In this document: positions 35,300-44,244 of the stretch, one piece after another
Position numbering within the stretch: position 1 is the first letter of the stretch
Layout of the letters: each line of letters starts with the position of its first letter
The notes under the pieces: generated by a model
What the model saw: the letters and a program-made list of their open reading frames with translations, nothing else
What the model was told of the DNA's origin: nothing
The model's database searches: none
Made by a program: the position numbers and the translations under genes
DNA from: Streptomyces sp. A0642
GTDB lineage: Bacteria; Actinomycetota; Actinomycetes; Streptomycetales; Streptomycetaceae
Assembly (NCBI RefSeq): GCF_004795105.1
Contig: NZ_SSBL01000001.1
Location: forward strand, 682,001-746,000
Length of the DNA stretch: 64,000 bases
Direction: 5' to 3'

Positions 35300-36307
35300 G
35301 TGACAACGCAATCGAACGTATCTGCGGGCTGGTATCCGGATCCGCACGGCGACCCCCAGCTGCAGCGCTACTGGGACGGATCCCAGTGGACCGAGCACAC
35401 CGCTCCGGCCGGCGGGCAGCAGCAGGCCCAGGCCCCTGCCCAGGCGCCGCAGCACCAGCAGCAGGCGGCCCCGCAGCAGCAGTATCAGCAGCAGGCGGCC
35501 GCGCAGCAGCAGTATCAGCAGCAGGCGGCCCCGCAGCAGCAGTATCAGCAGCAGGCGGCCGCGCAGCAGCACCAGCAGCAGGCGGTCGCGCAGCAGCAGT
35601 ATCAGCAGCAGGCGGCCCCCCACCAGCAGGCGGCGGCGCCCCAGCACCACACTGCCGCTGTTCCGCAGCAAGGCGTGCCGCAGCAGCAGGGCGGCGCTCC
35701 CGGCGCGGGGACGCTCTTCAATCAGCAGGTCCTGGTCGTGAACCAGAAGGCCAAGCTGATCGAGGTGACGAACGAGTACCGCGTCTTCGACCAGCATGGC
35801 AACACCATCGGCTCGGTCATCCAGGTCGGCCAGAGCGCGCTGCGCAAGGTGCTGCGCTTCGTGAGCAGCATCGACCAGTACCTGACCCACCGGCTCGAGA
35901 TCCGTGACGCCTACGGTCAGCCGCAACTGCTGCTGACCCGGCCGGCGAAGTTCATCAAGTCCAAGGTCATCGTGCAGCGCCCCGACGGTCAGCCGGTCGG
36001 CGAGATCGTCCAGCAGAACGCCATCGGCAAGATCAACTTCGCGATCATGGTCGACGGTCAGAAGGTCGGCGCGATCAAGGCGGAGAACTGGCGCGCCTGG
36101 AACTTCGCGATCGTCGACCACAACGACGCCGAGATAGCCCGGATCACCAAGACCTGGGAAGGTCTCGCGAAGACCATGTTCACCACGGCGGACAACTACG
36201 TGCTGCAGATCCACTACCAGCTGCCCGAGCCGCTGCTCAGTCTCGTGGTGGCGACGGCCCTGACCGTGGACACGGCGCTCAAGCAGGACGCCCGCGGCCT
36301 CGGCTGA
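35300..36307 (+). CDS. DUF2510 - glutamine-rich repeat - scramblase-like (LURP-one) protein
   Basis: A 335-residue protein in three parts. Residues 8-32 are a DUF2510 domain (AGWYPDPHGDPQLQRYWDGSQWT). Residues about 40-135 are extremely glutamine-rich with a ten-residue repeat. Residues about 145-335 match the phospholipid scramblase/LURP-one beta-barrel (LVVNQKAKLIEVTNEYRVFD, QQNAIGKINFAIMVDGQKVG, LLSLVVATALTVDTALKQ). The C-terminal hydrophobic segment may contact membrane. GTG 35300 is chosen because DUF2510 begins just after it; the ribosome-binding site is weak. Function in bacteria is not established. Confidence 0.82.
   Translation: MTTQSNVSAGWYPDPHGDPQLQRYWDGSQWTEHTAPAGGQQQAQAPAQAPQHQQQAAPQQQYQQQAAAQQQYQQQAAPQQQYQQQAAAQQHQQQAVAQQQYQQQAAPHQQAAAPQHHTAAVPQQGVPQQQGGAPGAGTLFNQQVLVVNQKAKLIEVTNEYRVFDQHGNTIGSVIQVGQSALRKVLRFVSSIDQYLTHRLEIRDAYGQPQLLLTRPAKFIKSKVIVQRPDGQPVGEIVQQNAIGKINFAIMVDGQKVGAIKAENWRAWNFAIVDHNDAEIARITKTWEGLAKTMFTTADNYVLQIHYQLPEPLLSLVVATALTVDTALKQDARGLG
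35456..35625 (+). repeat. Tandem 30-base repeat encoding QQQAAPQQQY-like units
   Basis: About five and a half copies of a 30-base unit (CAGCAGCAGGCGGCC then CGCAGCAGCAGTAT). Units alternate AAP and AAA at the centre, and one copy is one codon short (QQH). It codes for the glutamine-rich linker of the DUF2510/scramblase-like protein. Copy number is likely to vary between strains. Confidence 0.85.
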
Positions 36308-36325
36308 GTCCGACCCCGAACGCGA

Positions 36326-36370
36326 AACCGCCCGCGCTCCCCACCCGCCAGGGTGAGGGCGCGGGCGGTT
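36326..36370 (+). terminator. Terminator after the scramblase-like gene
   Basis: AACCGCCCGCGC (36326-36337) pairs perfectly with GCGCGGGCGGTT (36359-36370), 21-base loop, 19 bases after the stop codon. Confidence 0.75.
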
Positions 36371-36776
36371 CCATGATGTCCTCGCGGCGGCTGCCCCTGG
36401 TCTCCCCGGCAGTTCGGCTGACCGGCAGATGCCGGACGCGGTCCCCTGCGGGTCGCGCACCGCCGCGACCCCGCGGCGGGGAGGAGGTACGCCGGAGAGA
36501 TCGCCGCTCCGCTCACGGCGGTGGCCGCCGCCGCGAGCGACGTCCCTGGAGGGCGGTGTACGGCAGCGGGTGCGGCGGCATCTCGGACGGCGATTTCTGC
36601 CTTCCGGCCGCCCGGCACCGCTGCGGTGGACTTCGTTCGGGATCCTCCGTGGGCGGGAGGGGCGGGCGCCGTCTTGCCGGCCCGGCTGAACGGGGTGGCC
36701 GAAGCGCCGTGACCAGCCCTCGGGCCCGCGCATCGGCGCAGGGCGGGTACGCATGGGTAGATAGTTCACATGTGTA

Positions 36777-36792
36777 ATACCTGTTAAGGTAT
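36777..36792. promoter_or_regulatory. Candidate MarR operator in the FUSC-marR promoter
   Basis: The inverted repeat ATACC-TGTTAA-GGTAT directly precedes the GTG start of the FUSC gene, in a conspicuously AT-rich stretch (36757-36795). A palindrome overlapping the translation start region of an operon that encodes a MarR protein is a typical autoregulatory layout. Confidence 0.5.
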
Positions 36793-36796
36793 CTAG

Positions 36797-38506
36797 GTGA
36801 GTCATACAAGCATCCGGTCCCGGAAGTCCCCCTCCGTCCGCGGAATCCCGCTCGCGGCCCCGCTGCGCCTGGCCCGGCCCTCGGACATGTGGTTCAAGCC
36901 GGCGACCAGCGTGGTGGTCGCCACGGCGATCCCCAATCTGGTGCTCTACTCCGTGGGCCGCCTCGACCTCGTGATGTACACGATGGCGGGCTCGCTCTGT
37001 GCGCTGTACGGCCACAACCTGCCGTACGCACGGCGCGCCCGGACCGTCGTCGGGGTGATCCTCGGGATGATCGCCGGTCTGGCCGTCGCCCTGGTGGCGG
37101 CCTCGCTGACCGGTTCGACCGCGGTCCTGATCGGCGTCGGCGCTCTCCTGGCCGCCGGCCAGAAGCTGCTCTGCGATGCCACCCGTATCGGCCCGCCGGG
37201 GCCGGTGATCTTCACGTTCGTCAGCTCCGCCGCCCTCTTCGCTCCGCAGGAGATCGGTCAGGTGCCGGGCCACCTGGCGCTGACCCTCGGCGCGGGCGCG
37301 GTGTCCTGGCTCGTCGGCGTCGCCCCCGCGCTGGTCCGCCGGGAAGGGCCCGAGCGCCGCGCCACGGCCCGCGCCCTGGACGCCGCCGCCGGGTACGCCG
37401 CCGAGCCGGGACACCGCACCCGCCGCGCCGCGGTCGCCGCCGTGCACGCGGCCTGGCAGACCCTCCTCGCCGCCGGACGCCCCACCCCCGTGCGCACCGC
37501 ACTGGAACGCCTCGTCGTCCACGCCGAGACCGCACTCGCCACGCGCGCGGGCGACACCGCCGGGGACGCCGACGCCGACCGGCTCCGCGACTGGGCCCGT
37601 CGGACCCGCGCCCGCGGCCCGGTTCCCACACCGGCGCCCGCCCCCGGAACGGCTGCCGAACTCCTCGGCGTCGACGCCGAACGCGCGGCCCGGCGCCCTG
37701 CCCTCCGCGACGGGGCCGTACGCGCCCTGCTGCACCGCCTCGCCCCCGGCTCCCCACTGCTGCCGGTCGCGGCCCGCACGCTCGTCGGCTGCGCCCTGGC
37801 CGGGTATCTCTGCTCGGCCCTCGGCGTCGGCCGCCCCTACTGGGCGATCGTGACCGCCGCCTCCCTCTACCAGGCCAACGTCACGCTCTCCTGGAACCGC
37901 GCGCTCCAGCGCACCCTCGGCAACCTGCTCGGCGTCCTGGTCTTCGCCGCCGTCCTCCCCGCCGCCCGGATGCACCCGCTGGCCCTGATCGGCTTCTGCC
38001 TCCTCTTCGCCTTCGCCGCCGAGGCACTGATCACGCGCAACTACTGGCTCGGCTCCGTGGCCGTCACCCCGATGGCTCTGCTGGTCCTGGAGTACGCGGG
38101 CCGCCACCCGGCGGGTGAACTCATGGGCGACCGGGTCCTGGACACCGTCATCGGGGCCGGCGTCGGTTTCCTCGCCGCGGTGCTCGTCACCAACCGCCGG
38201 GCCGCCGGCCGCGTCGAGAAGGCCCTCGCCGACGCGGAGCGGGCCCGGGCCGCCGCGGTGCAGACGCTGGCCGCCCCCGCGCCCACCGCCGCGGCGCTGG
38301 ACGCGGCCCGCCGCAGGCTCGCCGGATCGCTGGTCGAACTGCGGGAGGCGGACGACGCCGCGGCCGGAGAATGGTGGCAGCGCGCCGTGCCGCAGGAGGC
38401 CGTACTCGCGGCCGAGCAGGCCGGACACCGTACGCTCGCAGCGACAGCGACAGCGACAGCACGGCAGGGGATGACCGCCCCGGCCCGGGAGAACGGAGCG
38501 GTGTGA
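36797..38506 (+). CDS. FUSC-family membrane transporter (aromatic acid/xenobiotic efflux type)
   Basis: A 569-residue membrane protein with two clusters of transmembrane helices (about residues 35-165 and 315-435) separated by a long cytoplasmic alpha-helical region, as in FUSC/YccS proteins. The second cluster has GVGRPYWAIVTAASLYQANVTLSWNRALQRTLGNLLGVL, the FUSC signature region. A C-terminal alanine-rich cytoplasmic helix follows. The GTG start at 36797 sits just behind a palindrome. The stop overlaps the MarR start (GTGA), a common exporter-regulator pairing; substrate unknown. Confidence 0.87.
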   Translation: MSHTSIRSRKSPSVRGIPLAAPLRLARPSDMWFKPATSVVVATAIPNLVLYSVGRLDLVMYTMAGSLCALYGHNLPYARRARTVVGVILGMIAGLAVALVAASLTGSTAVLIGVGALLAAGQKLLCDATRIGPPGPVIFTFVSSAALFAPQEIGQVPGHLALTLGAGAVSWLVGVAPALVRREGPERRATARALDAAAGYAAEPGHRTRRAAVAAVHAAWQTLLAAGRPTPVRTALERLVVHAETALATRAGDTAGDADADRLRDWARRTRARGPVPTPAPAPGTAAELLGVDAERAARRPALRDGAVRALLHRLAPGSPLLPVAARTLVGCALAGYLCSALGVGRPYWAIVTAASLYQANVTLSWNRALQRTLGNLLGVLVFAAVLPAARMHPLALIGFCLLFAFAAEALITRNYWLGSVAVTPMALLVLEYAGRHPAGELMGDRVLDTVIGAGVGFLAAVLVTNRRAAGRVEKALADAERARAAAVQTLAAPAPTAAALDAARRRLAGSLVELREADDAAAGEWWQRAVPQEAVLAAEQAGHRTLAATATATARQGMTAPARENGAV

Positions 38507-39009
38507 CCGACGACATCGTCGCCTCGGTGGTACGGCAGTGGCGGGCCGTGAACCCGGAACTCGACACCGGGCCGATGGAGCTCATCGGCCGCATCAACCG
38601 CTGCTCCGCCCTGCTCCAGCAGGCCGAGGACGCACCGCTGCGGGGCGCCGGACTGACCCGTGCGGAGTTCGACCTGCTGGGCGCCCTGCGGCGCACGGAC
38701 CGTGAACTCACTCCGGGCGACCTGGCCAGGGAGACGTTCTCCTCCGGCGCCGCCGTCACCAAACGGCTCCGCGTCCTCCAGGAGCGCGGGCTGATCGCCC
38801 GTCGCAGCGACGCCCGGGACCGCCGGGTCGCGCACGTCGGCCTCACCGGCGAGGGGCGGGAGCTGGTCGACGGGCTGCTCCCGCAGCAGCTCGCGTACGA
38901 ACGCGCGGTGCTCTCCGGTCTCGACGCGGAATCCCGCGACCGGCTCAGCGCACAGCTCAGCGAACTGCTCCTCCAGTTGGAGGGCCGCCTCGGCGGCGGC
39001 CCCCGCTGA
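38503..39009 (+). CDS. MarR-family regulator
   Basis: A 168-residue winged-helix regulator. LTRAEFDLLGALRRTDRELTPGDLARETFSSGAAVTKRLRVLQERGLIARRSDARDRRVAHVGLT is the full MarR DNA-binding domain with its wing. The GTG at 38503 overlaps the FUSC stop by four bases. It probably represses the operon through the palindrome upstream of FUSC and is relieved by an aromatic ligand or exporter substrate. Confidence 0.92.
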   Translation: MTDDIVASVVRQWRAVNPELDTGPMELIGRINRCSALLQQAEDAPLRGAGLTRAEFDLLGALRRTDRELTPGDLARETFSSGAAVTKRLRVLQERGLIARRSDARDRRVAHVGLTGEGRELVDGLLPQQLAYERAVLSGLDAESRDRLSAQLSELLLQLEGRLGGGPR

Positions 39010-39529
39010 CCCGGCCGGGCTGCCCGGGCGCGCAGCCGGTCCGAGGGCCGCGGCCGCCCCCGTGCCCCGGGTCCGCCGCCGGCCCGCCGCCATGTATCTC
39101 CTTCTTTCGGGTCGCTTCGATCGCATGTGCCCATGCCCCTCTCCGAGGGAGGCGACGGGCCGCTCCGCGGCCGAGCGGAGCGGTGAGGGGCCGTACCGCC
39201 GTGCGGGCCGGGGCCGGGGCCGGCCGATGAAGGCGGAGCCGGTGACCTCTGATTCGTGCGGGAGCACAGCCTGACGCAAGGGGCCCGCACGCCGTTCGGT
39301 CGTCACTCCTCGCGCACGACTGTTGGCGGTGTGTGCAAAAACTCGTGAGTGTATTACCGCCGGAGCCCTCGCGCAGAGGGTTGGGCGAATGTGCCGAAGC
39401 ACTGTTTCGATCTGACTAAGCTCACGCGCAGTGAAGTCGAGTTGATATGAATTCGAGCGCTTGTTCCCTCCTGCCCTGCAAGTGCCGTAGCTCCCGATTA
39501 CCTCCCGAATCAACCGCCAGAGGTTTTAG
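39010..39529. other. 520-base region upstream of the conservon
   Basis: It presumably holds the conservon promoter. Visible features are a weak long-loop hairpin (GTGCGGG 39256-39262 with CCCGCAC 39284-39290) and an AT-richer stretch from about 39330 to 39460. No gene, clear promoter hexamers or operator palindrome could be assigned. Confidence 0.4.
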
Positions 39530-41125
39530 ATGGTTCGTGTTGAATCACCACCGATCGACCGAGAAACCCCCGTCCTTCGCACCGTGTTGCTGCCCGTCGT
39601 CGCGATGGCCGGCGCAACCGCGGCCGCCGTGGCCCTGGTTGCCGAGCCCGCGCGGATACCACTCATCTGGTACGGCGCCTTCGCCACCGCCGTGGTCGCC
39701 GTGCTCACCGCCGAACTCGCCCGCCGCGCCCGCACGATCCGGCGCCAGCGCGCCCATTACGAGCAGCGCGTCACCGCGCTGGAGCGGCGCATCGCCAGCC
39801 ATGACGAAGAGACCACGCGCATCAGCAAGGAGCTCCTTCCCGCGGCGATCCACCGGCTGCGCGTGGGCAATTCACCCGACGAGGTGCTGCGGGACGTCGT
39901 CGACGCCGACGAGGTCTACCGCCATCTCCCGGACGCCCAGCGCTCCCTCGTCTACACCGTGCTGGACATCATCGACAACGAGGAGGCGACGCGTGACTCC
40001 GCGCAGCGCGCCTTCGTCAACGTCGCCCGCCGCGTCCAGGCGATCGTCCACCGGCAGGCCAGCGAACTGCGGGAGATGGAGGAGCACCACGGGCGCAACC
40101 CCGACGTCTTCGACGACCTCCTGCGCATCGACCACGGCACCGCGCTGATCGGCCGGCTCGCCGACTCCATCGCCGTGCTCGGCGGCGCCCGCCCCAGCCG
40201 TCAGTGGCCCAAGCCCGTGCCCCTGTTCAGCGTGCTGCGCGGCGCCATGTCCCGCATCCTGGAATACCCGCGCGTCGATCTGCACTCGATCGCCAAGGTC
40301 GCCATCATCGGCACCGCCGTCGAACCGCTCATCCACGCCTGCGCCGAACTCCTCGACAACGCCACCCGCTACTCGCCGCCGCAGACCCGCGTGCACGTCA
40401 CCGCCGTGGAGGTCCAGACCGGCATCGCCATCGAGATCGAGGACGGCGGCGTCAGCCTCAGCGAGGAGGCCCGTGCCCGGGCCGAGAACATGCTCGCCAG
40501 GGCCCAGGCCGGCTCCAGCATGAACGACCTCGGTGAGTCGCCCCGCCTCGGCATGGCGGTCGTCGGCCGGCTCTCGCGGATGTACGACCTCCAGGTCTCG
40601 CTGCGCCAGTCCGCGTACGGCGGCGTCCGCGCCGTGCTCATCGTGCCCCGCGCCATGATCACCACCGGACCCGCGCCCGGCATCGCCCACGGCATCGGCG
40701 CCACGTCGCGGCCCACCAGCGACATCGACCTCGCGGACATGAAGCACGTCGTCCCGGCCCGCAGCACCCACCGCAAGCCGCGGCCCGTCGCCTCCCGCCC
40801 GGCGACCGGACCGGTCGCACCCGAGACCCGCCCCGCCACGCCCGCGGTCGCCATGCAGGACGACGCTCCCGTGGTGACCGAGTGGACCGCGGGCGGACTC
40901 CCGCAGCGCCGCAGTCGCGGCCGCGCGCCGCTGGGTTCGCACAACCTCCCCGCCCAGTCCACCGACGGCGCCGGCCGGAGCAACGGCAACGGCCGGGCCA
41001 ACGGCACGGAGCCGCCTCCCGGGATCTGGCTGGAGGCGTTCACCAAGGCCGCCAACGGCGTGCCTCAGGAGCCCAGGACGGACGAAGACTCTGACGACCC
41101 GTGGGACAAGGGAGACCTGAAGTGA
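39530..41125 (+). CDS. cvnA: Conservon histidine-kinase-like sensor CvnA
   Basis: A 531-residue membrane ATPase. Two adjacent transmembrane helices (residues about 17-65) leave almost no extracellular sensor, and a coiled coil follows (RRARTIRRQRAHYEQRVTALERRI). The HATPase domain has ELLDNATRYSPP (N box), EDGGVSLS and SPRLGMAVVGRLSRMY (G boxes). The C-terminal 150 residues are proline/arginine-rich and disordered. In known conservons CvnA acts with CvnB, C and D in a GPCR-like membrane complex that regulates differentiation or metabolism. The stop overlaps cvnB (GTGA). AGAGG precedes the ATG. Confidence 0.95.
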   Translation: MVRVESPPIDRETPVLRTVLLPVVAMAGATAAAVALVAEPARIPLIWYGAFATAVVAVLTAELARRARTIRRQRAHYEQRVTALERRIASHDEETTRISKELLPAAIHRLRVGNSPDEVLRDVVDADEVYRHLPDAQRSLVYTVLDIIDNEEATRDSAQRAFVNVARRVQAIVHRQASELREMEEHHGRNPDVFDDLLRIDHGTALIGRLADSIAVLGGARPSRQWPKPVPLFSVLRGAMSRILEYPRVDLHSIAKVAIIGTAVEPLIHACAELLDNATRYSPPQTRVHVTAVEVQTGIAIEIEDGGVSLSEEARARAENMLARAQAGSSMNDLGESPRLGMAVVGRLSRMYDLQVSLRQSAYGGVRAVLIVPRAMITTGPAPGIAHGIGATSRPTSDIDLADMKHVVPARSTHRKPRPVASRPATGPVAPETRPATPAVAMQDDAPVVTEWTAGGLPQRRSRGRAPLGSHNLPAQSTDGAGRSNGNGRANGTEPPPGIWLEAFTKAANGVPQEPRTDEDSDDPWDKGDLK

Positions 41126-41529
41126 TCCAGCAACGGGGCAACATGGACTGGATGCTCAAAGAGCTCGCCGACGACGTCCCCGACATCCATCAGATCGTCG
41201 TGCTCTCCGCGGACGGCCTGCGCATCGCCCGGCACGGAGGCGACCCCGACGTCGCCGACCGGCTCGCGGCCGCCTGCGCCGGGCTGCAGAGCCTGGCCGC
41301 CGCCGTCGCCTCGGAAATCCCCTACAGCGACGGCAAGATGCGGCTTGTCGTCATCGAGGTCACCGGCGGGTTCTTCTATCTCATGGCCGCCGGGACCGGG
41401 GCGTACCTGGCGGTACTCGCCGGTGAGACGGTCGACGCGGGGCTCGTCGGAGCACGGATGCGCGACATGGTCGTACGGATCGGCGCCCACCTCACGAGCC
41501 CGCCCCGACACGACGGGCAGGCCGGATGA
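41122..41529 (+). CDS. cvnB: Conservon roadblock/LC7 protein CvnB
   Basis: A 135-residue roadblock/LC7-domain protein (DIHQIVVLSADGLRIARHGGDPDVADRLAAACAGLQSLA). This family binds small GTPases and regulates their nucleotide cycle, here presumably CvnD. The GTG at 41122 has AAGGGAG seven bases upstream and overlaps the cvnA stop. Its own stop overlaps cvnC. Confidence 0.95.
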   Translation: MIQQRGNMDWMLKELADDVPDIHQIVVLSADGLRIARHGGDPDVADRLAAACAGLQSLAAAVASEIPYSDGKMRLVVIEVTGGFFYLMAAGTGAYLAVLAGETVDAGLVGARMRDMVVRIGAHLTSPPRHDGQAG

Positions 41530-41897
41530 GTTCTTCCCGACGAGAACGCCGCAAGGCCGATCCGGCACTGAGCGATCCGGAACGGCTCTACGTCATCACC
41601 GGCGATCCCGACGGCAGCGAGCGGGCAGCGCTCGACCTGGTCACGATGGTGGTCTCGAAGTCGCAGCCGACACCGACGGTCCAGCCCGAGCAGGCCGTGA
41701 TCCTGCGGCTCTGCCAGGCCCCGTTATCCGTCGCCGAGATCTCCGCCTACCTCAGCCTGCCCTTCAGCGTGGTGACCTCGCTCCTCACCGAACTCCTCGC
41801 CACGGAACTGATCGAATCGCGCGCGCCGATCGTCCGCGCGACCCTCCCGGACAGGTCCCTCCTCGAAGCGGTGATGCATGGACTTCAGAAACTCTGA
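41526..41897 (+). CDS. cvnC: Conservon DUF742 protein CvnC
   Basis: A 123-residue DUF742 protein with a winged-helix-like core (EQAVILRLCQAPLSVAEISAYLSLPFSVVTSLLTELLATELIE). The start overlaps cvnB by four bases and the end overlaps cvnD by 20 bases. It connects the sensor and GTPase in the conservon model; its exact activity is unknown. Confidence 0.95.
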   Translation: MSSSRRERRKADPALSDPERLYVITGDPDGSERAALDLVTMVVSKSQPTPTVQPEQAVILRLCQAPLSVAEISAYLSLPFSVVTSLLTELLATELIESRAPIVRATLPDRSLLEAVMHGLQKL

Positions 41898-42492
41898 CAC
41901 GATCACGGGCCCCCGGAGCGAGGACGTCCTGCCCACCACGGCCACCGCCGCGGTGAAGGTCGTGATCGTCGGAGGGTTCGGGGTCGGCAAGACGACCATG
42001 GTGGGCTCGGTCAGCGAGATCCGGCCACTGACCACCGAAGAGACCATGACCCAGGCCGGCGTCGGCGTGGACGACAACTTCGGCGTGGAGAGCAAGACCG
42101 CCACCACCGTCGCCATGGACTTCGGCCGGATCAGCATCAGCGAGGAACTGATCCTCTACCTGTTCGGCACCCCCGGCCAGGAGCGCTTCTGGTTCCTGTG
42201 GAACGGGCTGTTCGAGGGCGCCCTCGGCGCCGTCGTACTCATCGACACCCGCCGGCTCGAAGTCAGCTTCGACGTCATCGGCCGGCTGGAGGAGCGCGGC
42301 GTGCCGTTCGTCGTCGCCGTCAACACCTTCCCCGACGCCCCGAAGCACCCCGTCGAGGCGCTGCGCAGCGCCCTGGACCTGCCGGACGAGGTCCCGATGA
42401 TCGACTGCGACGCCCGGCTGCGCGCGTCCAGCCGCGATGTGCTGATGACCCTGATGCGCTACCTGCACAGCCTGGCCGTCCCGCTCGGCTGA
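41878..42492 (+). CDS. cvnD: Conservon small GTPase CvnD
   Basis: A 204-residue Ras-like/MglA-type GTPase. The P-loop GGFGVGKTT lies at residues 32-40, the switch-II segment reads LFGTPGQERFWFLW, and VAVNTF occupies the NKxD position, as is usual for conservon GTPases. The first 20 bases overlap the end of cvnC in another frame, indicating tight coupling. It is the predicted output switch of the CvnA-D complex. Confidence 0.96.
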   Translation: MDFRNSDTITGPRSEDVLPTTATAAVKVVIVGGFGVGKTTMVGSVSEIRPLTTEETMTQAGVGVDDNFGVESKTATTVAMDFGRISISEELILYLFGTPGQERFWFLWNGLFEGALGAVVLIDTRRLEVSFDVIGRLEERGVPFVVAVNTFPDAPKHPVEALRSALDLPDEVPMIDCDARLRASSRDVLMTLMRYLHSLAVPLG

Positions 42493-42582
42493 CGCGCCCG
42501 CACGCGCCGCCCGCACCCGATTCGCGCCCCCATCGCGTACCCCACCCGTCCGGCCCTTGGCAGCCTGATCCCTGGAGCGATC

Positions 42583-44160
42583 GTGACAACCCCATTCCAC
42601 TACGAACCCGGCGAGGCCCGGGGGCCGGTTCCGCCCCCCGAGTGCCCGGCCCACGGCCTCGGCACCGGCCCCGGAGGCGTGCGACGGCTGTACGGCCCCG
42701 AGGCGGAACAGGACCCCCACGGCCTGTACGACAAACTGCGCGCCGAGCACGGCACTGTGGCGCCCGTGCTGCTGCACGGTGACGTACCCGCCTGGCTGGT
42801 CCTCGGGCACAGCGAGAACCTGCACATGACCCGGACGCCCTCGCAGTTCTCCCGTGACTCGCGCCGCTGGCGCGCCCTGCAGGACGGCAGCGTCGCGCCG
42901 GACCACCCCCTGGCGCCCATCTTCACCTGGCAGCCGATCTGTGTCTTCGCCGACGGGGCCACCCACGAGCGTCAGCGCGGCGCCGTCACCGACTCGATGG
43001 CCCGGATCGACACCCGCGGCGTGCGGCGTCACGTCAACCGCTACAGCAACCGGCTCGTCAACGACTTCTGCCGGGAGGGCCGCACCGACCTGGTCGGCGC
43101 CTTCGCCGAACGGCTGCCCATGATGGTGATGTGCGCCATCCTCGGCATGCCGGAGGAGTACAACGACCGGATGGTGCAGGCCGCCCGCGACATGACCCGG
43201 GGCACCGCGACCGCCGTCGAGAGCAACGCCTACGTGCTGGCCGCGCTGAACCGGCTCGTGGAACGGCGCCGCCGCGAACCCGCGGACGACTTCGCCACCT
43301 GGCTCGTCGAGCACCCCGCCGCCATGAACGACAAGGAGGTGGCCGAGCATCTGCGGCTCATCCTGATCGCGTCCTACGAGGCGACCACCAACCTGATCGC
43401 CAACGTGCTGCGCATGGTGCTCACCGATCCGCGCTTCCGGGCCCGGCTCAGTGGCGGGCACATGACCGTTCCCGAGGCGGTCGAGCAGACGCTGTGGGAC
43501 GAACCGCCGTTCACCGCCGTCTTCGGCCGCTGGGCGGTCGGCGACACGGAACTGGGCGGGCAGCGCATCAAGGCGGGCGACGCGCTGATCGTCGGCATCG
43601 CCCCGGCGAACACCGACCCGCTGGTACGTCCGGACCTCGACGCCAACATGGAGGGCAACCGCGCCCACCTCGCGTTCAGCGGCGGACCCCACGAATGCCC
43701 GGGCCAGGACATCGGCCGCGCCATCGCGGACGTGGGCGTCGACGCCCTGCTGATGCGCCTGCCCGACCTCGAACTCGCCGTCGACGAGAGTGAACTGCGC
43801 TGGGTCGGCAACCTCATGGGGCGCCATCTGGTGGAGCTCCCCGCCGAGTTCGCGCCGCGCTCCCCGCAGGACGACCGGGAACCCCCCTCCATGGGCAAGC
43901 CGAACCCGGCGCGCCAGGACTGGGAGGTGCAGTCCGCCGTCCGGCACATGGCGCCGACGCCGGTACGCGCTCCCGCCCCGTCGGAGCCGGCCGCCACGGC
44001 GGCGGGAGCGGCCCCCGCGGGGGTGACCGTCGCCGTCGACGGCACCGTCGACGGCCGGGCCGGCGAGGGCTCCCCGGCCGGGATGATCCCGCAGCAGCGC
44101 CGGCCCGCGGCCCCGGCCCGGTTGTGGCGCGTCGTGACCCGCTGGTGGAACGGCTACTGA
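42583..44160 (+). CDS. cvnE: Conservon P450 (CYP157-like, no ExxR) with long C-terminal tail
   Basis: A 525-residue P450 90 bases after cvnD. The heme loop FSGGPHECPGQDIGR keeps the cysteine, but the K-helix reads EQTLWDE (from 43483), so neither residue of ExxR aligns (QTLW). The founding CYP157C1 carries the nearly identical EQSLW. The I-helix AG/T region is also degenerate (LIASYEATTN). After the P450 fold there is a tail of about 100 residues rich in alanine and proline, ending in WRVVTRWWNGY, possibly a membrane or partner-binding segment. Unlike the pair at the window start, no CYP154 gene follows. Catalytic competence is uncertain. Confidence 0.9.
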   Translation: MTTPFHYEPGEARGPVPPPECPAHGLGTGPGGVRRLYGPEAEQDPHGLYDKLRAEHGTVAPVLLHGDVPAWLVLGHSENLHMTRTPSQFSRDSRRWRALQDGSVAPDHPLAPIFTWQPICVFADGATHERQRGAVTDSMARIDTRGVRRHVNRYSNRLVNDFCREGRTDLVGAFAERLPMMVMCAILGMPEEYNDRMVQAARDMTRGTATAVESNAYVLAALNRLVERRRREPADDFATWLVEHPAAMNDKEVAEHLRLILIASYEATTNLIANVLRMVLTDPRFRARLSGGHMTVPEAVEQTLWDEPPFTAVFGRWAVGDTELGGQRIKAGDALIVGIAPANTDPLVRPDLDANMEGNRAHLAFSGGPHECPGQDIGRAIADVGVDALLMRLPDLELAVDESELRWVGNLMGRHLVELPAEFAPRSPQDDREPPSMGKPNPARQDWEVQSAVRHMAPTPVRAPAPSEPAATAAGAAPAGVTVAVDGTVDGRAGEGSPAGMIPQQRRPAAPARLWRVVTRWWNGY

Positions 44161-44244
44161 CCGCAGGTCCGCGGGGCGCGGGCGTCCAGGCCCACCGGCC
44201 GGTCGTCCGCGCCCCGTTCCGCCACCCACGTACCATGCGGAAGC

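Larger units (their letters stand above)
36308..36796. other. 489-base intergenic region before the FUSC operon
   Basis: It starts with a terminator hairpin and ends with an AT-rich palindromic promoter segment. The middle is high-GC without a convincing reading frame, start signal or repeat. No gene is supported. Confidence 0.5.

Noticed and set aside
35456..35625. Tandem repeat considered as a CRISPR array
   Set aside because: Units are contiguous with no unique spacers and are in frame within a coding sequence.
36373..36777. Small open frames in the region before FUSC
   Set aside because: Low-complexity arginine/glycine products in overlapping frames, no ribosome-binding site; not supported as genes.
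39449..39464. TTCGAGCGCTTGTT upstream of the conservon as a fifth LacI site
   Set aside because: It departs from the GAAGCGCTTC core and symmetry; not counted as the operator.
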